Below are positions 10,764 through 21,777 of a stretch of DNA of 64,000 bases, one piece after another. Location of the stretch: positions 80,574,696-80,638,695 of the forward strand of contig JALGQZ010000003.1 in the NCBI GenBank assembly GCA_023105745.1. Direction: 5' to 3'. The notes beneath the pieces were generated by a model, which saw only the letters and a program-made list of their open reading frames with translations, did no database searches and was not told where the DNA came from. Positions within the stretch are counted from its first letter, which is position 1; every line of letters begins with the position of its first letter. Position numbers and translations under genes: made by a program. This stretch comes from Austropuccinia psidii (lineage: Eukaryota > Basidiomycota > Pucciniomycetes > Pucciniales > Sphaerophragmiaceae).

Positions 10764-13005
10764 ATGGCCCGAACCCCAGGAAATTCAACTCAATTCAATG
10801 AATGACCAACTTCAGCCCCAGAGAGTGGAAGTGAAATCTCTGATATTGCCAGTAGTCGTGAATTAGGCATTGAAGTAGAGAGCCAGTCACATGAAGATAA
10901 TCAAGATCCACCAGTTCTTCCAGAATGTGAGTATACATCCATCTTGAGTATTTCAAATCTCTCAAAACCTGATATTGTGTCATAGCCTTTATTTCAGGGC
11001 AGCCTCCAAGCTCTCAGAAACCAAATTTTAAAAGTTATGAGAAGGAAAAGACTGTTGAACCTTGTGCACCGACAGAAGATGATGGGCAAGATGATGTAAT
11101 TTTCAGTGGGGAGGTGGAAATTATATCCAAGGAACAATTTGTCTCCAACATTGCTCAAACAATCCCAAGGCTTGAAAAAATCCAAAATGATAGTAAAATT
11201 CCTGATTATGTGCGTCAAAAGATTGCTGAAGCCATGAGCCTGCTCAAAATGGATTTGAACCGTAAGTCCATTAATAACTCAAATCAAAATTGATAAAAAT
11301 AGCTGCTTACAATATATGGGCAGGTGTGGAGGTGGGAGAATCTCTACCTGAAGGATCTTGAGTCGTCATTGGATTTCCAGGCAAAGGATTAGGAAAAAGA
11401 CCAAATATACATGCGACCAAAAAAACAAACAAAAAACGCCGTACCTTTGAAGCCGCAAACAATTCTCGCGATCAAGGTCATGAAATTATCAATGTTGAAG
11501 TGGACCATATTGATAATGAACCTCCGCATACTGAACCCCCCCCCATACTCAATGAAACAATCCATGATCAAGCTCCACATACTGAAAGCCCCCCGATACC
11601 CAATGAAACAATGCATGATGCAACCCCTCCTGCCTCTCCTCGGAATATTCAAGCCTTTCAAGAAAGGGAAACAATTAAACATGATACAATGGGACGAGAT
11701 ATGACTGATATAATTCCCGACGCTGAGCCCAAAGTGTCATCCGCTGCGAATTTTCAAGGAATATTTTTATCCCGCATGGAAGAGTTTGCAGGCATTTTGA
11801 ATTATCATTCCAATATTTCTCAACAATCATGGAAAAGGGGGCTTTATAATATCAATAGGATTTACAAAAATAGATGGGACAATTTACCAACAAAGGATGC
11901 TCATACATTCCTGCCCATTGGTATTAAGGTGATCAGTAACCGAGAGCTTAAAATGTCGGCTTGGCTGGAGGACCTTGAGATGGCAGGTGAGTTTTTTTTA
12001 ATCTTTGTGCATGATACTTGATTATTGGCTTTTGACTGGTGATATAAATTGCAATATACAGGGTTAGATTTTTTTAAGCCAACAGAAACAGAAGCGTTTT
12101 TTGATCACAACATTTGGAATCTCAAATTGATGAAGGAATCAGCTAAACCTCCAGATAATCTCCCAAAATCTGAACACTCCTTCTTCAAAATGGTTCAGAG
12201 CCTTCTTTACCCCGCGAATCCAGTTAAACATTTTTGGGCAAATGTTATGTTTGAATCCATTAGTTTAGTCTCATACGATGTGATTGCACCCAAACCATAT
12301 GTTGCACCAACATCAAATTTGACCGATCCTCTTGGACTCGAACGCGGAGCAGTTGAATACCTTGCCTCCTGCTTGAGTAAATCAAAGCAACGTGCAACAC
12401 AACTCAGCATTGAAGGTGGTGGCGCTGACAATGAGATATCCACAAAGCCGCACAAGAACCTGGAGGATCTAATGGATACAGTTATCCATTTGATGATTGC
12501 GTACAACATGGTACGTGCACATACAAAGGTCGAAGTTAATGGCATCAAAGGCAAACTCACGAACTCCAAAAAAAATGAGGCCATCAAAGATCTTTTGGCG
12601 TGTCACAAGAATCTCGGAATAAATCGAATTTGCTATGGTATATTAGCGGCATTCTGTGCGGCGGGGGTTTGTGGTTTGATGGTATGCTCAGATGACTGGA
12701 GAACAAGCTCAGTTAAAGGTTCTTTATCACTAATTGACATTTCCGCAACACTTTCAGAGGGTAAAAATCTAGTGGAGCCAGTGTGGCTACGTACTAATAA
12801 GTATATATGTAATTTACTGAATAAAAGTTTCTTCTCATCAGAGTCTTTTAACCCCACTGTACCTCTTAGATTTGAATTTGCACAATGCTTGGTATTAGAC
12901 TTTGGTGATGCCTGGGTGGCAAAGCGTGGTCTTGGTTCGAGTGATGAGGTCACCTTGACTGTACCCAGGTCAGCTAAACTTACAACCAGGATTGACCCGT
13001 TTTAG
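10764..13005 (+). CDS. Unknown cargo gene 1, four exons, two early stops
   Basis: I do not recognise the protein family. Proposed exons are 10764-10926, 10998-11261, 11324-11986 and 12062-13005, each with GT-AG borders and with phases that connect, giving about 677 codons. The N-terminal half is acidic and low in complexity, with a basic patch (KKTNKKRR) that could be a nuclear signal. The conserved-looking part starts near 11740 and continues to the end (HFWANVMFESISLVSYDVIAP; LGINRICYGILAAFCAAGVCG). The reading frame is broken by TGA at 10803-10805 and at 11359-11361; the second would be CGA before a C-to-T change. A gene finder may start downstream at about 11500. Neighbours are tandem array 1 upstream and the Tet-like gene 578 bp downstream on the same strand. 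Confidence 0.65.
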
Positions 13006-13582
13006 ATTAGCTTTGTACTAGATAGATTGTAATTTAATTTTGCAAAGTGATTTATGAATTTAATAATCATGACTTCCTATCCTACTACTTCCCGGATGCC
13101 ACAGTCTGAGTACCAATAGTAATTGTACGGCGGCATGCCTCCGTACATCATTGCAAAGACTCCGACAAGACGCAAGCTGAGTCAGGCGTTGTGCCTGCGA
13201 GTAGCACACGCGGGTGCATTGTGGGAAGTCGCGTTTATCACTTCCCGCCAGCCCATAATAGGCCAAATGTTCCTGTGTCTTTCAAGAGGACTAGGATAGC
13301 TAGGGATCCGCAGCAGGATGCATATTGCATTTGCGTGTGCTTTCAATATTCCAAATGGTTGGATTGGAAAGTGATTGCATGGGAACATCAATGTGTAAAA
13401 TTGAATAATGCACTATCCACTGCAATTTTCAGGTTCAGGTATTTGAGATCTTGAATTTGCCAAGGTCAGGCGTGAGCTTTCTTTTTAGCCGCAATTAAAA
13501 AAGATTCATCCACCGCAATCCAATTTAGGTGATATTAAGAAATCAGTAATCATTTGGTTTCATTTCAATTTCTGCTGAAAGC
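13006..13582. other. Intergenic region between unknown gene 1 and Tet-like gene
   Basis: Non-coding stretch holding the 3' region of gene 1, palindrome site 2 and the presumed promoter of the Tet-like gene. Nothing else is recognised. Confidence 0.4.
13124..13147. repeat. Intergenic palindrome, site 2
   Basis: TGTACGG-CGGCATGCCT-CCGTACA: a 24-bp palindrome with one mismatched pair, 119 bp after the stop codon of unknown gene 1. Confidence 0.85.
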
Positions 13583-14920
13583 ATGCCATTCACCAAAAAA
13601 GGAAAAGAGCGTAAAAGGGAACTCGCGAGAAAGCGTCGGGCTGAGGAAGTAAAGTGTGAGTTACTCGCTTAATCTCAGTGTATATATGCTTCCACATTTA
13701 TGTGGCACCCTCATTGGGCCCCATGGAAGAACATTGGCTTTAGTCGGTTCAGATTGTGCCAATGTCATGTGGGCTCCAACAGGGAAGTTCAAGGATGTGT
13801 GCCGAAGAAAGCTCCTTGGAAGTATCTGATATCTTGTGTGCTTCAACACATAGTGATCCCTCAACCACTCGGGAATAGTAGCAGATCCCAAAAGACAAAT
13901 GAGCGCAAAACGAGCCAAATGAATAGGTTGTTTTCCTCCTCTCGCCCAACAGCACAAATATCAATGCCAGTATCAGCAAATATGACCCCAAGTGAAATTC
14001 GGAGGGTTGTGAATGTCAATCAGATCAAACGCATTCACTTTGGCCGTGTGGCAATTTTCTCTTCAACTGGATTACTCATTGCCCTTGTCGAATTCCGACC
14101 ATTCACAACAATGAGTGAAGTCGAGGTCAATCAATGGGATGAATTATCACAATTCTTATTTCGCGAAAAGAGGTTCACTGACCCTATTGCAACAAATGGA
14201 GCATTACTGGAGGGATTTATGTTCGCAATTGGGTGGAGCAAATGCACCACGAAGAATGAACAATTTGGTCTGTATGGAAGTGCTGGCAAAATTGAAAATG
14301 CAAAAGATGAATGGCGGAACCAAGGTGCCAATCTTAGCTCGGTGGGTTGCATTCTAGGTCAATCCTTACGATATGTTGGGGATAATTTACTTGAGAAGAT
14401 TCAAAATTCCTACAATTCATTGGGGGTTCCGTCTTTTGATCAAGTCAACTATGAAGGCAATATTCCGGCAAATCAGGGTGCATTCAAGTTCGCTTCCGCA
14501 CTCACTTTCACCATGAATGGATTCAAAAACGCACCTCATGTTGATAAGGATGCATCGCTGTATGCTTCGGGATGGTGGTTTCAAGCTGATAAGCGGACTG
14601 GCCAAATTCAAAGAGATGCGTCAAAGCGGTGTACAGGGGGAAAATTGATTTTCCCAAATGAGCATTTTTGGATTGATCTATCCGCATGTCATGGGCTCAT
14701 TCAGGTAGTGTGGGCCAGTAGTACATTTTTTCATTATACTGATCCAGCACAGGACAACGAAAGCACAACACTAGTGGGTATGTCCGCACAATGCTCAAGC
14801 AGGTTAGCAAAAACAATGGCTATTATGAGATTGGCAAGAGAGCGGGCTATCAAATCAGGGATGGTAATACAATCTCATGCCAATTCAAATAATGAGGAGA
14901 TTTGCATGTGTGTTGGGTAA
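13583..14920 (+). CDS. Tet/JBP-like 2OG-Fe(II) dioxygenase
   Basis: The family (Tet-like 2OG-Fe(II) oxygenase, expanded in rust fungi and other basidiomycetes) is expected to oxidise 5-methylcytosine or a related base in the nucleus using 2-oxoglutarate, Fe(II) and oxygen. The core starts near 13975 with RIHFGRVAIF and FRPFTTM...WDELSQFLF. The iron ligands are visible as H-V-D (His at 14537-14539, Asp at 14543-14545) and a distal His in FFHYT (14732-14734), within the usual double-stranded beta-helix spacing; GGKLIFPNEHFWIDL lies between. Exon 1 (13583-13655) is basic (KKGKERKRELARKRR). The best-fitting acceptor gives exon 2 at 13854-14920 and a 379-residue protein, but that 198-bp intron is longer than the others here, so the start of exon 2 is uncertain. 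No stop breaks the catalytic region. Substrate is inferred from family. Confidence 0.85.
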
Positions 14921-15020
14921 GTAATGGTGGGGTAAGGCAGAGGACAATATACACCAGGATTGGATGGATTCGAGTGCGGCAGATGGGGTGTCTCACATGA
15001 AAAAGGGGTGAAGTGGATTA

Positions 15021-15044
15021 TGTACGGTGGCATGCCATCGTACA
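15021..15044. repeat. Intergenic palindrome, site 3
   Basis: TGTACGGTGGCA-TGCCATCGTACA: a 24-bp palindrome with a single G-T mismatch, 100 bp after the Tet-like gene and 40 bp before tandem array 2. Confidence 0.85.
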
Positions 15045-15085
15045 TCTGTCCTAGTTTGTTGCTATTGTCCAGGATGCCAATGCTT

Positions 15086-15668
15086 CACACGCAAATCCTT
15101 ATGCTTGTGCAGGTTCCGCCAATGCTGAAAGTTCCTTACGCCTATGCGAGCTGCCGACGCTTCACACGCCAATCCTTACGCCTGTGCAGGTTCCCGACAG
15201 CTCACACGCCAATCCTTACGCCTGTGCAGGTTCCCGACAGCTCACACGCCAATCCTTACGCCTGTGCAGGCTCCCAAAAGCTCACACGCCAATCCTTCCG
15301 CCTGTTGAGGCTCCAGACAGCTCACACGCCAATCCTTAGGCTTGTGAAGGTTGCCAACAATGCTGACAATTTTATACGCCTGTGCAGGCTCCCGAAAGCT
15401 CACACGCCAATCATTACGCCTGTGCAGGCTCCCGACAGCTCACACGCGAATCCTTAGGCTTGTGAAGGTTGCCAACAATGCTGACAATTTCTTACGCTTG
15501 TGCAGGCTCCCAACAATTCACACGCCAATCCTTTCCCCTGTGCAGGCTCCCAAAAGCTCACATGCCAATCCTTACGCCTGTGCAGGTTCCCGACAGCTCA
15601 CACGCCAATCCTTACGCCTTTGCAGGCTCCCGACAGCTCACACGCCAATCGTTACGCTTGTGAAGGTT
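15086..15668. repeat. Tandem array 2, about 14-15 units of 40 bp
   Basis: The unit is CACACGCCAATCCTTACGCC followed by TGTGCAGGCTCCCGACAGCT. Variants carry GTTGCCAACAATGCTGACAATT in two units. The core ATCCTTACGC and the word CCCGACA are shared with array 1 nearly 5 kb away. ORFs of 64-165 codons across it are products of the repeat. Confidence 0.9.
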
Positions 15669-16096
15669 CCCGATAATTTAAACAATTCAATACATGACTA
15701 AGATTAATAGCGTGTGACCATAGGAACGGCAATTTCTCATGAATCTGGAGTGGATTGCTCACATGCCGGAACCTCCCAATTTTTTACAGTTAAGATTTGA
15801 TATGGCTCTAAACAATGGAGGAAGAAAATATAGGAGGCAGGAATGGTGACTATTGGCGCATTTTTGGCAGAAGATTTTCTCACATACAAATACTAACTCA
15901 AACCTTTGGTGGGGCACTTACGAAAATTATTCTCACACAATAGTAAATATGAATCATTGAGGAATTATAATAAATTCATGTGAACAAAGAACGTAAGAGA
16001 AATTGAAAATATCTTTCATTGAATACAAAAAATTTATCTAAAGGAGTGTAATACAAAAGGTAAAAAGTGGAAAGAATACGATTTTTTTTGTGGATT
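15669..16096. other. Non-coding stretch 3' of the zinc-cluster gene
   Basis: AT-rich sequence between tandem array 2 and the stop codon of the minus-strand gene. Nothing is recognised beyond a probable 3' untranslated region. Confidence 0.4.
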
Positions 16097-17425
16097 TTAT
16101 TTTTCTAAGAATTTTGAGACTATCCCGGTGATGTCCTCCATTCCCGCGCCAAGGAGGGAGTTTAGTTCCTCCCGGAATTCCCAGTGCATCTCATTTCGAT
16201 GAGTTGCATCCACGAAAGGAATCATGTGGAGCAACCAACGATGCTCCAACAAGATTTGGTTGATCGATTCGTGGACGATGGCTCGAGGGATCATCAAAGT
16301 CGGTTGGAAGTTGGTAAATTCCTGGCAAGCGTCATCGTAGGAATGAGAGGAGGTTCGCACCGGGGGGGAGGAGGCGGTTGGGTTGTCGGCGGCAATGGGA
16401 GGGATATCCGGGGAAGGAACCAGGGTAGGAGTGGAGGGAGGGGGTACAGGAGGGGAAGGGGGAGGGGGGGAACCGACTGGCGTATCGTCGATGATGATAA
16501 TTGAGCGGGGAGTGGCGGGACGAGCTGGAGATGGTCGAAGGAGGGGTGAGGAAAGGTTGAGTAGAGTTGAAAAGATGAACTAGGGACTTACCAAAAAGTT
16601 CCTCCGTTGATTGCGTAGGAGCCACCTCAGGTTGAGGCTCACGAGTCGCAATGTCCTCAGGTGGTTTGGAGGATGGACTCGCGCCAGGAATAGGTGGCTC
16701 ATCGTGCTGGGAGGCTTCTACAAAAGGAGGAAGAGTCAGTTAACTTGATGCGAAAGTGAAAATGAGAAAAGAGAAAGTTGGCTGCTTACCGCGGAATAAG
16801 TCCTCAGACCATCGGGTGCCACTCGGGCCTGGGGTGGGTTGCCGCAGGGTTTGCTCGCAAGGCAAACTGGGAACAGGAGAGTCTTGTTGGGGGGGATTCG
16901 GAGGGTTTTGTTCTATGAGTAATGGAAAAAAGGGAGTATTATTGCGTGAAGATAAAAGAGATAAGGAGGAGAAAGAAAACTTACTTTGGCGTTTGAATCC
17001 CATTGGTGACAAGACATGGTGACGATCGGCCCAAGCTCCAATTTCCTCTTGCCATCGCCATCCTTCATCGGCCGGATAATCACTTGGCTCCGGTCGAGGA
17101 GTGAAGTGACCATCGGATGGTGGCCTAGGAGGGGGGTGGACAAATCAAAGCTTGAGGGGACTGGGCTAATCGTCCGGAATCGTTCCCGTCGGCCTGCTTG
17201 AGGTCCCGGTGTCCATTTGCGCTCGGAAATGGTCTCATCATCGTCGACCACAAAGGAGTCCTGGCGAGGTCGTCTTGGGCGAGAACTCCTCTGGCCGCGT
17301 GGTCGGAAGGGTCGGACAACAAACGAGCATTTCTTGTGTGCTTGTCGGCAAGCATCACAAGCGTCGGTCGTTGTCGAAGAGCGGATGCAGGGGATACCCC
17401 GCTTGGTGCATAACGTGCACGACAT
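16097..17425 (-). CDS. Zn2Cys6 zinc-cluster protein, frameshifted
   Basis: The N-terminus holds six cysteines at residues 3, 6, 13, 23, 26 and 33 (C-x2-C-x6-C-x9-C-x2-C-x6-C), the pattern of fungal binuclear zinc clusters that bind DNA. An Arg-rich stretch (RPRRPRQ) and an acidic patch (VVDDDE) follow, then a proline-rich linker and a C-terminal block (LMIPRAIVHESINQILLEHR...DITGIVSK). Proposed exons on the minus strand are 17425-16985, 16912-16790, 16717-16592 and 16524-16097, with introns of 67-72 bp. The frame does not carry cleanly: one shift lies at the start of exon 2 and one in the G-run near 16362-16368, so the copy is either decayed or carries base-calling errors. I recall this as a high-copy family in Austropuccinia. 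Promoter targets are unknown. Confidence 0.7.
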
Positions 17426-17870
17426 CTAAAAACAAAAAAATTGGGGTTAGTAAGTGAATAGAAAGTAAGCAATCAAGAAAGAAAAGGATGACATACAATG
17501 AATTATATAAATTTAAAACGGAATCAATTTAAAAATGCTCTAGTCGGAAGTTTTTAAAAGTCTGGAAGGAAGTCGTGAAGATAGAAAAATATTAATATTG
17601 GATAATAACGTGGACAAAACTTTATTTGAATGGAATGCACGAAGTAGATAGACGGGGGGTTCTGGAAGTATAAGCGGGAAAAAAACAAAGCAGAAGGATA
17701 TGATAGTGGTTAGTGGAGTGCAAAAGAAAAGAGTGGAAAAGCAGGAAGACCTAGGGTAATACGCACAAAAAAGAGAACAGCGGGTGAGGTGGAGCGAAGT
17801 GGAGCGGGTGAGAAAGAAAGTGAAGGGCTTGTCGTGTGAAGATGGTCTTTTATACCATGGTGAAGCTGAG
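17426..17870 (-). promoter_or_regulatory. Upstream region of the zinc-cluster gene
   Basis: Non-coding by codon pattern; the ORFs here overlap in several frames without family resemblance. Presumed promoter of the minus-strand gene. No defined motif is seen. Confidence 0.35.
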
Positions 17871-18004
17871 ACGATCTCAGCAGTTGCAGCACCCGCAAAA
17901 GGCTCAGCTTCAAGGCGTGTGGGCAAAATTAAAGCTGAGTCTCAGCGAATGCAGCACCCAACAAAGGCTCAGCTTCAAGGCGTGTGGGCAAAATTGAAGC
18001 TCAG
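17871..18004. repeat. 65-bp tandem units, interrupted by element B'
   Basis: Two units of GCAGCACCC...AAAGGCTCAGCTTCAAGGCG...TGTGGGCAAAATTGAAGCTCAG lie here; a third and the start of a fourth follow at 28001-28095 on the other side of element B'. Element B' inserted at the CTCAG that ends each unit. Confidence 0.8.
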
Positions 18005-19680
18005 TGTCACAACCACGTATTTTGACCCTCCTCCTTGATGGCGGTGGCAATGCAACCTGGAGCCAAGTTGGGGCCAATTGGCCATGTCATATCATTTATG
18101 GCCAATTGACCCCTTTTGGGTGTTCCATGGCTCTTACGCCATAACCCATCCCATTGGCCACGTATGGCCACCATCATCTTTTATGGCCTCAGGCCATATC
18201 CTGCGTCATTGGCCCTCTTGGCCAATTCCCATCTCACCAACCCCCAGGCCTCCGTCACTGTTTTTGGGCCTGGGGGGTCCTTTTGTCTTCTAGGGGCTTC
18301 CAGGCCCCATGGCCACCTTCATTGGTTTCCTGGCCACCCCTTTCATTATGGGGTTTTTGGCCTAAATGGCCTTTTTGGGCCATTTAGGCCCCCCACGGCT
18401 TCTACGGTCCGCGGTCCGTAGGCGGATTAGGCCCCTTTTGACCTAATCCAATGAGGCCAAAAGGGGGCAGCCACCTAGCCCCCAAGGCCAGGTGGGTCCC
18501 AAACCACAATTGGGCCCACCTGAGCCATTTTTTGGCCACCAATCCCTTGGACCAAAAACACCTTGGATCCATTTTTGGCCATAAATCCCGTAGGACCCAT
18601 TTTTGGCCCTGGACCACCATGGACCAACTTCACCGTCATGGCCTCTGGCAACCACCAGAGGCCACCAAATCAGCTCAACAAGCATTTCCCTCAACTTAAG
18701 GGAAGATTGCTTCATTCCTCCATGAACCTCGTACTCAAGGTTGCAGGAGTGATGCATATATGGTGTTATATACCATTATGCACCATTTCTGCTCAGGAAT
18801 TCAATGGTGACGTTTTCAGGACCCAAATCAACCTTCTTAACTCAAGGTACCAAGATCCAACGCCCATTTCGAAGGAGGACCTTTGGACTCATCAGTTTAG
18901 TAATCCATGGCGGCAATCAGAAGACCATTCAAGGACTCCAACCACCTGGCTCAGCAGGAGTTGGGTTGGCAATTTCATTCAGGATTATTCTAAGGGCAAT
19001 TCTTAAAGTTATTACATCTTTTCAATCAGTTGTCAAGGTCTCAAGTATTTCAATACTCCTTGGACAACCCAATTCATCCGTACAGGCCTTGTTCAATCAA
19101 TCTGTATGGCCTTGGCCCAATTGGGCCATTTCTTATTCCACTGTGGGAATTCCATCACACAGTTCAAATTTCAAGATGGCCAGAACTTTATTTCCCGATT
19201 TGGACAATACAGTCATTGATCCACCTTCCAGGATCAATCTTTCAGTTTTTCACATATACCGGCCACCTTTCATCACCTGGGGACTTTTTCCCCAGTTAAT
19301 TAATATACTGGATTTATTTTTATTCCTTATTTTCTTTTACCTTATTAAAGTTAATACTGATAATCTTAAGTCAGTCATTCAGCACCCTTTTCTTTATTTC
19401 CTTGCCTGTCCAGTGGATATTGGTGGTCATATCCTTATACTAATTCCATTTCCTTTTCTGGCAGGTTGAAACAGTGAATTGAGGATTCACTTGGTTGGCT
19501 TCTTGGCTTCTGGCTTCTTTATTATCTTTGGCCATTGGCTTCATCTTTTGGCATACTTGTTTTCTCCCATATTCTTTCTTAAAGAAATTCATTCTTATTA
19601 TTCTTTTATCTTTGGAGCCCTCCAAGTGAGTTCTTGATTCCTGAGTGCCAGGCCCTCTTCTTCCAAGAGCCCCTGTGACA
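18005..19680 (+). repeat. 5' LTR of element B'
   Basis: TGTCACAACC...CCCCTGTGACA, 1676 bp. The first half is full of GGCC/TTGGCC words and the second half is AT-rich. ORFs up to 221 codons in it recur in the other B-type LTRs in differing frames and are not taken as genes. Confidence 0.93.
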
Positions 19681-20439
19681 TTATATTAATTAACTCATAA
19701 TTCTTCTTCATTCATTCATTCTTTTATTCTTATACTTTAAATTCATTCATTCATTTCATCAAAATTATGATTCTTTAACGTTTTATGATCTTATGATTCT
19801 TCGTCACCTCTCAATTTTCTCTCATTCATTCTTCATTCTGAAAATTGAAAGCTGACCCAGTTTCTATTTTTTTTTGTTATCTTTTCAATCTCATTCTCAA
19901 TCTTAATCAATCTATTTTTATCCATAATTCAGGCATTTTTATCTTTGGTTCTCAAGTTATTCATCAGGTTATTCAGACACGTTCTTCATATCAGGATTCA
20001 CTTTGATTTATTCCTCAAGAATTTTTGATTTTTTGGAAGAATTCACTTGAAAATTGATTTGATTGACTAATTTGACATAATTGAAATTGACCTCAAGATA
20101 ATTGATTGCCCTGAAGATTTTATTGATTTTGCTGATTATTCACATCAAGATTTTTGACATAAATTGATTTTGACTCAAGAATTCATTTTGATTGATTGAA
20201 TTTTTCTGAAAGATTTTGACTTGATTTGATTTTGATTGTTTGATTGATTGAGTTATTGACTTCAAGATTCTCATTGATATTGATTTTTACTTCAAGACTC
20301 ATTTGATTTGATTGATTGACGTATTTGAAGAATTTTGATTCATTGATTATCCGATTTCCTCAAGATTTGATTGTTGATTTCGTACTTCAAGAAAATTTTG
20401 ATCTTATTTCATTTATTTTGGTTGATTATTCCTGAAATC
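19681..20439 (+). other. 5' leader of element B'
   Basis: AT-rich untranslated leader with many TTGATT/TCAAGA words between about 19980 and 20400. I see no convincing tRNA-complementary primer site after the LTR (TTATATTAATTAACTC), so the priming mode is open. Confidence 0.5.
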
Positions 20440-21777
20440 ATGCCAGTTCAACATTCACCTCCAGCAAGACAGACCAGATCTCAGGCCAGAGCTCAAGCTG
20501 TTCTGACTCCAACTCCAAGGGCTCCTCTTGACGGTACCCCAGCAGTTTTTCAGCTGAGGGCCAGATTGGACAGAGGACCCATTATGGAAGGAGCAGCACC
20601 ATCCAGGAAGGAAGGAAGAGGGCCAAGAAGATCAATGTCTTTATCAGGAGTGGTTGGCGGATTCCCAGGATTTTCAAGAACCAGTCCCAAGGTTCAAGGT
20701 GAAGATGGTGAAGAGGAGGAGGAGAATTCTGTGGAAGAGGAAGAGTCTAATGGCACTTAGGCTGCTCCTGCTCCTGTGGGAGCATCTGAGGGCCCCAGAG
20801 GACCAACTCTAGCCCAGTCTGATCAGCCTGCCTCTCATCAGTCTGAACCGTCTTTATTGGCCATTATGCAGCAAATGACTCAGATTATGGCCAATCTTCA
20901 AGCAGCTTCTTCTTCTGAATCATCAAGACCACCAGCCTTCAAGACTCCCTCTATGAAGGCTCCAGAATGCTTTGATGGGACTCAGCCCTTCAAATTCAGA
21001 AGCTTTATTCAATCTTGTCAACTCATCTTTCATAATGATCCGGCAAACTTCTCTCAAGACAGAAAGAAGGTTCTTTATGCCACTTCATTCTTAGTTGGCA
21101 GGGCTGCAAAATGGATTGAGCCTTATCTTTCCAACCTCAATAATCAAGACTCAAATTATCTCCTCAATTCCTGGCCATTATTTGAATCCCAATTGTTCAC
21201 TTTATTTGGTGACCCAAATGAAGTGAGAAAAGCAGAAGCTGAATTGGATGGCCTTAGGATGAAAGAAGGTGGGCATGTTGCTTTGTATATTGCCGATTTC
21301 AGGAGTTTGGTTTCAAGAATTGGGGATTGGGGTGAAAGGGCTCTTATTCATCATTTCAGGAAGGGCTTGGCCTCCAGGATTCTGGATCAATTGGCCTCCC
21401 ATCCTTCAAACATTGATTCTCTTCAAGACTTAATGGACGTCAGCCTGGAACTTGATACCAGGTACCATGAGAGGCAGAAGGAAAAGAATCATCATCAAGA
21501 GAAGAAGCCTGAAGCCTCAAAGTCTCACTCTTCTCATCATCAAGTTTCTTCAAGTTCAAGACCAAAGAAGAAATTTCATTCTCAAAAGCGGGACAAGCCC
21601 CATTCTTTATTGTTGAATAAGGACTTCAAGTTGAAAGGTTCTGAAAAAGAAAGAAGAATCAAGGAGGGCTTGTGTACTTATTGTGGTGGGAAGCATAGTC
21701 TTGAGTCCTGTGTCAAAAGGCCTCAGAACAAGCTTACCCAACCGTCAGGCAGTTTTCCCAGCCAGGGAAAAGCCTGA
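20440..21777 (+). CDS. gag: Gag of element B', one in-frame stop
   Basis: Capsid-type structural protein that packages the element RNA. The start is the ATG at 20440 ([15 protein letters not shown]), which aligns with the start of the second copy at 49786. A disordered acidic N-terminal part ([16 protein letters not shown]) is followed by the conserved gag region ([20 protein letters not shown]...[22 protein letters not shown]) and a CCHC-type knuckle ([13 protein letters not shown]) near the end. A TAG at 20758-20760 replaces the GAG (Glu) found in the other copy, cutting the protein after about 106 codons. The stop at 21775 lies three bases after GGGAAAA, a possible ribosomal slip site into pol. 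Without readthrough of the TAG this copy would need Gag from relatives. Confidence 0.9.
21765..21771 (+). promoter_or_regulatory. Possible -1 frameshift heptamer GGGAAAA
   Basis: In the gag frame the codons read CAG GGA AAA GCC TGA. G-GGA-AAA fits the X-XXY-YYZ pattern, and a one-base slip back enters the open pol frame. The same arrangement occurs in element B at 51102-51108. Confidence 0.55.

Noticed and set aside
13700..13853. Coding use of 13700-13853 as the N-terminus of the Tet-like protein
   Set aside because: The frame is open but the residues do not resemble the family, and the splice from exon 1 (donor at 13656) to 13854 fits the phase. It remains possible.
14960..15701. ORFs of 64-165 codons with repeated CRLPTAHTPIL
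   Set aside because: They are translations of tandem array 2, open in three frames alike, with no gene structure.
18116..19469. ORFs up to 221 codons inside the B' LTR, similar in other B-type LTRs
   Set aside because: Similarity follows the LTR DNA; frames and lengths differ between copies and no protein features are visible.
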